Source: an uncultured Collinsella sp. | Lineage (GTDB): Bacteria; Actinomycetota; Coriobacteriia; Coriobacteriales; Coriobacteriaceae | Assembly (NCBI GenBank): GCA_900549185.1 | Contig: URNM01000011.1 | Coordinates: 1-25,146 of the forward strand | Length of the DNA stretch: 25,146 nt | Direction: 5' to 3' | Shown here: one piece after another, positions 21,036 through 25,146 of the stretch | Layout: each line of letters begins with the position of its first letter | How positions within the stretch are numbered: the stretch's first letter is position 1 | Notes under the pieces: generated by a model | Database searches by the model: none | The model's input: only the letters and a program-made list of their open reading frames with translations | What the model was told of the DNA's origin: nothing | Program-made: the position numbers and the translations under genes

Positions 21036-21779
21036 CTATTGCATCGGGTCGGACAGGACCCGTTCGATCTCTGATGCGGGAAGTGCGCCTTGGCGCAGGA
21101 TCTGGAGCCCGCCGTGCTGGAACGACACGATGGTCGAGGCGTCGCGACACGGGGTCTCGCCGGCGTCGACGGCAACATCGACCCCCTCCAGGATGCGACC
21201 TTCGACGGCGGCAAAGCTTGCCGGCGAGGGCGCGCCGTGTGTGTTGGCGCTCGTGCAGGCAAGGGGACTGCCGCAGGCGCGGATGAGCGCTTGGACCACG
21301 GGAGAGGCCGAAGCGCGCAGGGCCACGGTGTCGTCGGCAGCACGCATAAAGGTCGGCACGCAGGGAGCCGCCTTGACCACGATAGTCAGGGCTCCCGGCC
21401 AGCATCGTCGCGCAAGTACGCGGGCATCTTCCGGGATATCCACGCCATAGCGGTCGAGCGCCTCGACACCATCGACCAGCCAAGCGACGGTTTGCGTGAG
21501 TTCACGTTGCTTGAGAGTGAAGATACGGCGGTAGCCGGTACCGAGCGCAGGGACCGCGGCGCCATTGACGGCAGCCTGCGGATCGCGCGGCCACGATGGG
21601 AATTCGCCTGTATCTTGGGGCACGGCGTCCGAGAAGGCGTTGACCGCCACGGCGACACCGTAAACCGTCTCGGTCGGGATCAGCGCCAGGCCGCCGCGGC
21701 CGAGCACCTCGGCCGCGCGCTCGACGGCAAGCCGATGCGGCTCGCGCGTTCCCTCATATACCCGATAGACCGTCTGCAT
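21036..21779 (-). CDS. tsaC: L-threonylcarbamoyladenylate synthase (Sua5/YrdC/YciO family)
   Basis: TsaC makes threonylcarbamoyl-AMP from Thr, bicarbonate and ATP, the first step of t6A in tRNAs. The 247 residues show LALIPTETVYGVAV (31-44), the basic KxR segment (FTLKQREL), RRCWPGALTIVVKA, VALRASASPVV, ACTSANTHG and DASTIVSF. Between PTETVYG and the KxR segment about 28 extra residues (roughly 47-78, DAVPQDTGEFPSWPRDP) interrupt the usual layout. Whether this is a bacterial TsaC or a YciO-like paralogue cannot be fixed, but the SAN and STIV motifs favour TsaC. Confidence 0.87.
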   Translation of the reverse strand: MQTVYRVYEGTREPHRLAVERAAEVLGRGGLALIPTETVYGVAVAVNAFSDAVPQDTGEFPSWPRDPQAAVNGAAVPALGTGYRRIFTLKQRELTQTVAWLVDGVEALDRYGVDIPEDARVLARRCWPGALTIVVKAAPCVPTFMRAADDTVALRASASPVVQALIRACGSPLACTSANTHGAPSPASFAAVEGRILEGVDVAVDAGETPCRDASTIVSFQHGGLQILRQGALPASEIERVLSDPMQ

Positions 21780-21927
21780 GTGTATGCCAGCCCCTTACGC
21801 TCTGGTGCAAGTTTGTTTACTGTGGGGCATTCTCGCACGAAACGTTCAACCTATTTGCCCAGAGCGCATGTTGGTTTGGTGAGCGGCTCTAGTAGTCGGT
21901 GAAAGTGAGGGGGTTAATTGAAGATTT
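21780..21927. other. Intergenic region between the antitoxin and tsaC
   Basis: This 148-base stretch should hold the tsaC-glpK promoter. TTGAAC is visible on the minus strand, but no good -10 lies at the right distance. I see no terminator for the toxin-antitoxin unit. Confidence 0.35.
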
Positions 21928-22230
21928 TTAGCGCGCAAGCGTAACGGTACGATCGGGAAACTCGATGCTTGCAACCAGTTTTCCGCCGAGGCTCTCTGCG
22001 TACCTGCTCAGCGTGTCGAGCCTCATCGAACCCAACTCCCCACGCTCGAGCTCGGATACACGTTTTTGAGAAACGCCCATCGACTGGGCGACCGACGCCT
22101 GTGTTAGATCTTTTAACCTGCGAATCTGAGCAAGCTTATAGGCTTCGATACGATCGCGAGTCCTCTCCTGCTCGGCGGTAATGGAGTCGCGTGTTATCCC
22201 GCGAGATTCCATATACTCATGCAGTTCCAT
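21928..22230 (-). CDS. Xre-family antitoxin (HigA-like)
   Basis: The 100-residue protein has a helix-turn-helix of the Xre type (about 36-78, LTQASVAQSMGVSQKRVSELERG), which would bind DNA and neutralise the partner toxin. Its start overlaps the toxin gene by 14 bases, and the order toxin then antitoxin is typical of higBA-type modules. The protein should repress its own promoter, perhaps through the 6-3-6 repeat at 22622-22636. Confidence 0.87.
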   Translation of the reverse strand: MELHEYMESRGITRDSITAEQERTRDRIEAYKLAQIRRLKDLTQASVAQSMGVSQKRVSELERGELGSMRLDTLSRYAESLGGKLVASIEFPDRTVTLAR

Positions 22231-22612
22231 CTCGATCGAGCCTCCTTACGTGGCGACGGTATATTTGCTCGGCCCTTGGAATGTTGATCGCATACCAACC
22301 GTTCCATTTTGCCCTTGACGATCCCGCTCGCGACTTATCACCCGCCAATAGCAATACCGCCTGGCGCTTGGGGTCAAAGGCGAAGAGGATGCGAATCACC
22401 TGCCCACCACACGACGTCACTCTCAGCTCCTTTAAATGATGAAGCTTCGAGCCCTTTACGCGGTCAACCAGCGGACGACCAAGGCTGGGACCTTCCTTCT
22501 CGAGCACCAAAAGGTCTGCATAAATCTGCTTCAGCGTAGCTTCATCCTGCTCATCAAGCCAAGGTTCAATGTAATCAAGCACGATACGGTACCGATGCAG
22601 CTGATTTGACAT
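22217..22612 (-). CDS. RelE/ParE-superfamily (HigB/Gp49-like) toxin
   Basis: The 131-residue protein is probably an mRNA interferase, inferred from family. Visible are the conserved core HHLKELRVTSCGGQVIRI (58-75) and LFAFDPKRQAVLLLAGDK (76-93), then WYAINIPRAEQIYRRH (106-121), as in actinobacterial RelE/HigB-type toxins. The core KELR, FAFDP and GDK elements are intact, so it does not look decayed. ATG at 22612 has AGGAG 6 bases upstream. It overlaps the antitoxin gene. Confidence 0.87.
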   Translation of the reverse strand: MSNQLHRYRIVLDYIEPWLDEQDEATLKQIYADLLVLEKEGPSLGRPLVDRVKGSKLHHLKELRVTSCGGQVIRILFAFDPKRQAVLLLAGDKSRAGSSRAKWNGWYAINIPRAEQIYRRHVRRLDRDGTA

Positions 22613-22621
22613 ACCTTTCTC

Positions 22622-22654
22622 CTTCTATAGTAGAAGTTTTACGGTATATTGCAA
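22622..22654 (-). promoter_or_regulatory. Toxin-antitoxin promoter with an overlapping inverted repeat
   Basis: TTGCAA (-35, 22649-22654) and TACTAT (-10, 22627-22632) are 16 bases apart on the minus strand. CTTCTA-CTA-TAGAAG (22622-22636) covers the -10 as a 6-3-6 repeat, a good place for autoregulation. The leader to the toxin start is only about 8 bases. Confidence 0.7.
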
Positions 22655-22687
22655 GGACAAACTTGCGCAAATGTCTATTAATTCAGC

Positions 22688-23962
22688 TTAAATACGCTGT
22701 TTGGGCTCGGTGACGATGGCTCGGACGATGCGGGGGCGATCGGTGAGGTCATGGACGATACGCACGTCCGAAAGGCCTGCCTGGCGACAGAGCTCGGCCG
22801 CGGCATCGAGGGCACCCTCGTAGAGCTCGCAGGCAAACAGGCCGCCGGCGCGCAGCATGTAAGGCGCCGCATTGAGCAGGCGGCGGAAAATATCGAGGCC
22901 GTCGGCGCCGCCCTCAAGCGCCAGGTCGGGCTCGAAGTCCTTGACCTCGTGCGGCAGTGAGCGCATGACGTCGGTCGGAATGTAGGGCGGATTGGAGACA
23001 AGCACGTCGAACGTGCCCCACTCTTCGCGGGGAATGGAACTCACCAGGTTCGTGAGGCTAAAGGCGACCTCGTCGGACGTGAGGCCAAGCGCATCGCGGT
23101 TTTTGGTGGCCAAATCGATAGCGCGCGGCTCGATATCGGTGGCGGTGCAGGTAACGTGGCCGCGGCGCTCCCAGGCAAGGGAGAGCGAAATGCAGCCCGT
23201 GCCGCAGCCGACCTCGAGAACGCGGGCGATGCGGGGCTCGGCTGGGGCAGATACGTTAGCCTCGGCGGCATCTTGCGCGGGAGTCGCCTGTTGGTCGTTG
23301 TCCTCAATGGCGATGCCGTATTCGTCGAGCTCGGGCTCGGGGGTTTCCATGGCCTCTGCTTCCGCGACTTCGGCTTCTGCTGCCTGCGCGGCGGCTTCCT
23401 CGGCCTCGCGGTCGGCCAGCTCCTCGGCATAGGCACGGCTGCCGAGCACGTCGCTACCCAGCGCAGCCTCATCGGCGGCCGTCAGGTTGGCGGCACGGCG
23501 CTCGGCGGTCGCGCGTTCGTCTGCCAGCGCGGCCTCAGCCTTGCGTGCCTCCTCGACCTCATCGTTCCAAGGCAGCTCAACACGCTGATGGGCAGCAGCC
23601 TCGGGGCTCAGCACCTCGGCATCCAGATAATTGAGGACTTCCTCGACGAGCATCTCGGTCTCGGGACGCGGAATGAGCACGCCGGGGGCGCACGCGACGT
23701 CGATCATGCGAAACTGAGTGCTGCCGGTGATGTACTGCAGCGGTTCACCTTTAGCGCGACGAACAACGGCCGCGTGCATGGTCTCGAGCTGGGCCGCGTT
23801 AAGCGTCTCGTCCATACGCATATATAGGTCAATGCGCGCCAGGCCCGTGGCGGCGCACAGCAGCCACTCGGCAGAAAGACGGGGGTGCTCCTCGCCGCGC
23901 TCGGCCAGGTACTCCTTGGTCCACTCGAGACAACGCTTGATGGTCCAGATCTCGTTTGCCAT
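22688..23962 (-). CDS. prmC: Release factor glutamine methyltransferase (PrmC/HemK) with a large insert
   Basis: PrmC methylates the Gln of the GGQ motif in RF1 and RF2. The 424 residues include the N-terminal five-helix domain (1-75), IPRPETEMLVEEVL (97-110), the SAM-binding VLEVGCGTGCISLSLA (248-263) and catalytic NPPYIP (324-329). Typical PrmC is about 280 residues. The excess is one block (about 113-244) rich in Glu and Ala, between the RPETE segment and the SAM strand, which are normally only about 10-15 residues apart. ATG at 23962, with GAGGGGAGGG upstream, is preferred over the open frame from 24037. prfA, its usual neighbour, is not upstream here. Confidence 0.92.
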   Translation of the reverse strand: MANEIWTIKRCLEWTKEYLAERGEEHPRLSAEWLLCAATGLARIDLYMRMDETLNAAQLETMHAAVVRRAKGEPLQYITGSTQFRMIDVACAPGVLIPRPETEMLVEEVLNYLDAEVLSPEAAAHQRVELPWNDEVEEARKAEAALADERATAERRAANLTAADEAALGSDVLGSRAYAEELADREAEEAAAQAAEAEVAEAEAMETPEPELDEYGIAIEDNDQQATPAQDAAEANVSAPAEPRIARVLEVGCGTGCISLSLAWERRGHVTCTATDIEPRAIDLATKNRDALGLTSDEVAFSLTNLVSSIPREEWGTFDVLVSNPPYIPTDVMRSLPHEVKDFEPDLALEGGADGLDIFRRLLNAAPYMLRAGGLFACELYEGALDAAAELCRQAGLSDVRIVHDLTDRPRIVRAIVTEPKQRI

Positions 23963-23999
23963 GGGGCCCTCCCCTCTTAAGCGCCGGGCGGCGCACGAA

Positions 24000-24391
24000 T
24001 GTCGGAGCAGATTGTACGCGAGGCCAGCGCATGGCAAGGGGCGATTGAAGGCGATTATCGAGAATCAGCCCAGATTTTTGCTCGCGGCGCAATCGAAGTG
24101 CTCATTTGTCGACGTCTAGATTTGCATCCGTCAAGCTTTTGGCAAGGTTGCCCAAAAACTGACCAATATCTAACCAAGAACATGCCAAATCACTTGACGC
24201 GCGACTCATCAAAAAATGCACTGCGACTTCTTGGACGATTTTTTGAGCAATATTTTCAATAGCAGATGAATGCTATTAATTACTTTGAGCAGGTAGACAG
24301 CTCAAATGCCATCACAACTGATTGAATAACATCTCAAAGCAATGTGCCCAACCTAGTCATTTTAGAACGTCCATTACAGTCGAAATTGTCA
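24000..24391. other. AT-rich gene-free region upstream of the IS110 element
   Basis: Between prmC and the IS left end I see no credible gene. The part from about 24110 to 24390 is clearly more AT-rich than the rest of the contig. The 87-codon open frame at 24001-24262 has no family resemblance or ribosome site. It may be a former insertion scar or the upstream region of prmC. Confidence 0.5.
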
Positions 24392-24621
24392 GCCCGGGAC
24401 CGTCTCGGGCTACGATTGAAGCGCGCCCAGAACGGGCCGCCGACCGGGCGCCCGCGCACGGCCGAACGTCCCTGCCCCCGAGAGGGCCTGTTGGGTGCTG
24501 CCGGCGCGGGACGCGCCGCCCCCGACGGCTGATAGGAAAGTGCCGGGCAGGCGCCGCGGCTGGTAATGTGAGTGCCGAGGGGGAGGCCATCCGGTCGAAC
24601 GACTACCGGAAGGATACCACC
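24392..24621 (+). ncRNA. IS110 left-end non-coding region (possible bridge RNA)
   Basis: The sequence turns abruptly GC-rich at about 24391 and stays so up to the transposase. It contains hairpins: GCCCGGGA/TCTCGGGC with a CCG loop (24392-24410), GGCGCG/CGCGCC (24503-24517) and CCGGT/ACCGG (24591-24609). IS110-family elements are known to carry their bridge RNA in a non-coding end beside the transposase, so this is the place to look. The RNA itself is an inference. Confidence 0.4.
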
Positions 24622-25101
24622 GTGAAAGCGTCATCCACCAGACCCGCGGCCGTGCTCGGCCTGGACGTCGGCAAGTCATCGCACTGGGCCTGCCTGATCG
24701 ACCGCGACGGGGAGGTGCTGGCCAGCGCCCCCGTCCGCAACAGGGAGGCCGAGCTCGACGCGCTGTTCGCCTCCGCGCCCGCCGGCACGCTCGTCGTCGT
24801 CGACCAGTTCCGCAACATAGGGTCCCTCGCCGTGAGGCGGGCCCGCGCCGCGGGGCTCGGGGTCGCCCACCTGCCCGGGCTCGCCGCCAGCCGCGCCGCG
24901 GGCCTGTTCGCCGGCGAGGCCAAGACCGACGAGCGCGACGCCGCGGTGATCGCGCGGACCGCCCTGGGCGTGCCGGACTCCCTGTCGGGGGTCCCGGGCC
25001 GCGGCGAGGCCCTCGAGGCCGCCCGCGCCCTCTCGTCGCAGCGCGACCACGTCGTCGCCTGCGCGACCAGGGACAAGAACCGCCTGCGCGCGGTGCTGCT
25101 C
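24622..25101 (+). CDS. IS110-family transposase, N-terminal 160 codons (truncated by contig end)
   Basis: The encoded RuvC-like DEDD domain shows GLDVGKSSHWACLID (first Asp, near 15), LVVVDQFRN (second acidic residue is Asp near 61, not the usual Glu), and AKTDERDAAVIA (Asp 103 and 106). The Asp variant is common in actinobacterial relatives that I recall. GTG at 24622 follows GGAAGGATACCACC. The frame opens further upstream, to 24322, but that part is in the non-coding left end. The last real codon is at 25099-25101; the rest of the open frame is adapter. The C-terminal domain with the catalytic Ser is missing. Confidence 0.88.
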
Positions 25102-25146
25102 CTGTCTCTTATACACATCTGACGCTGCCGACGACTAGTCGAGTGT
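25102..25146. other. Illumina Nextera adapter and index (artificial)
   Basis: 25102-25120 is the Tn5 mosaic end, 25121-25134 the Nextera read-1 arm, 25135-25142 CTAGTCGA is the reverse complement of an i5 index (TCGACTAG, S513 by my recall), and 25143-25146 GTGT begins the P5 end. This is read-through contamination, not genomic DNA. Confidence 0.98.

Larger units (their letters stand above)
24392..25101 (+). mobile_element. IS110-family insertion sequence, left part only
   Basis: It consists of the GC-rich non-coding left end and the start of a DEDD transposase gene. The right side is missing because the contig ends. The exact left boundary is set only by the change in base composition, near 24391. 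Confidence 0.65.

Noticed and set aside
24001..24262. Plus-strand 87-codon frame upstream of prmC
   Set aside because: It has no ribosome site, no family resemblance and runs through an AT-rich spacer.
24322..24621. 100-residue N-terminal extension of the IS110 transposase
   Set aside because: It is Arg/Pro/Gly-rich translation of the structured non-coding left end, and the GTG at 24622 starts the conserved domain.

Overview
The window reads as one whole assembly contig from a high-GC, Gram-positive-type anaerobe. The protein families, the classical F-type ATP synthase operon, the GTG/TTG starts and the rRNA sequence suggest an actinobacterium of the Coriobacteriia, most like Collinsella. 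That placement is from memory of the families, not from a search. Both contig ends lie in elements that are usually multicopy: the left end breaks inside a 23S rRNA gene and the right end inside an IS110-family transposase. The last 45 bases are not biological; they match Illumina Nextera adapter and index sequence.

Layout. 1-4336: 16S-23S rRNA operon on the minus strand (23S truncated, no tRNA seen in the spacer, about 400 bases of structured leader upstream of 16S). 4337-7220, minus: a phosphohexomutase, then, after a terminator, a homocysteine S-methyltransferase and a DtxR/MntR-type metalloregulator in one operon. 7341-8588, plus: peptidase T, divergent from the regulator across a short promoter region with a perfect 8-2-8 palindrome. 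8654-8923: a gene-free stretch with two structured elements. 8924-11455, minus: murA and an LCP-family ligase gene (cell-wall synthesis). 11544-18427, minus: ATP synthase operon in the order small membrane protein, a, c, b, delta, alpha, gamma, beta, epsilon, with a good promoter candidate at 18490-18517. 18710-21779, minus: upp, glpK and tsaC. 21928-22612, minus: a RelE/HigB-type toxin and Xre antitoxin. 22688-23962, minus: prmC with a very large acidic insert. 24000-24390: AT-rich and gene-free. 24392-25101: left end and first 160 codons of an IS110-family transposase.

Most genes are housekeeping: translation (rRNA, tsaC, prmC), energy (ATP synthase), envelope (murA, LCP) and salvage or uptake (upp, glpK, pepT, mmuM-like). 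I see no clearly new multi-gene system. The points most worth a second look are the branched hairpin element at 8786-8878, the palindrome at 7275-7292, the roughly 130-residue insert in PrmC, the toxin-antitoxin pair sitting between prmC and tsaC with its own operator-like repeat, the IS110 left end (a possible bridge RNA locus), and the atp terminator packed directly against the murA start.
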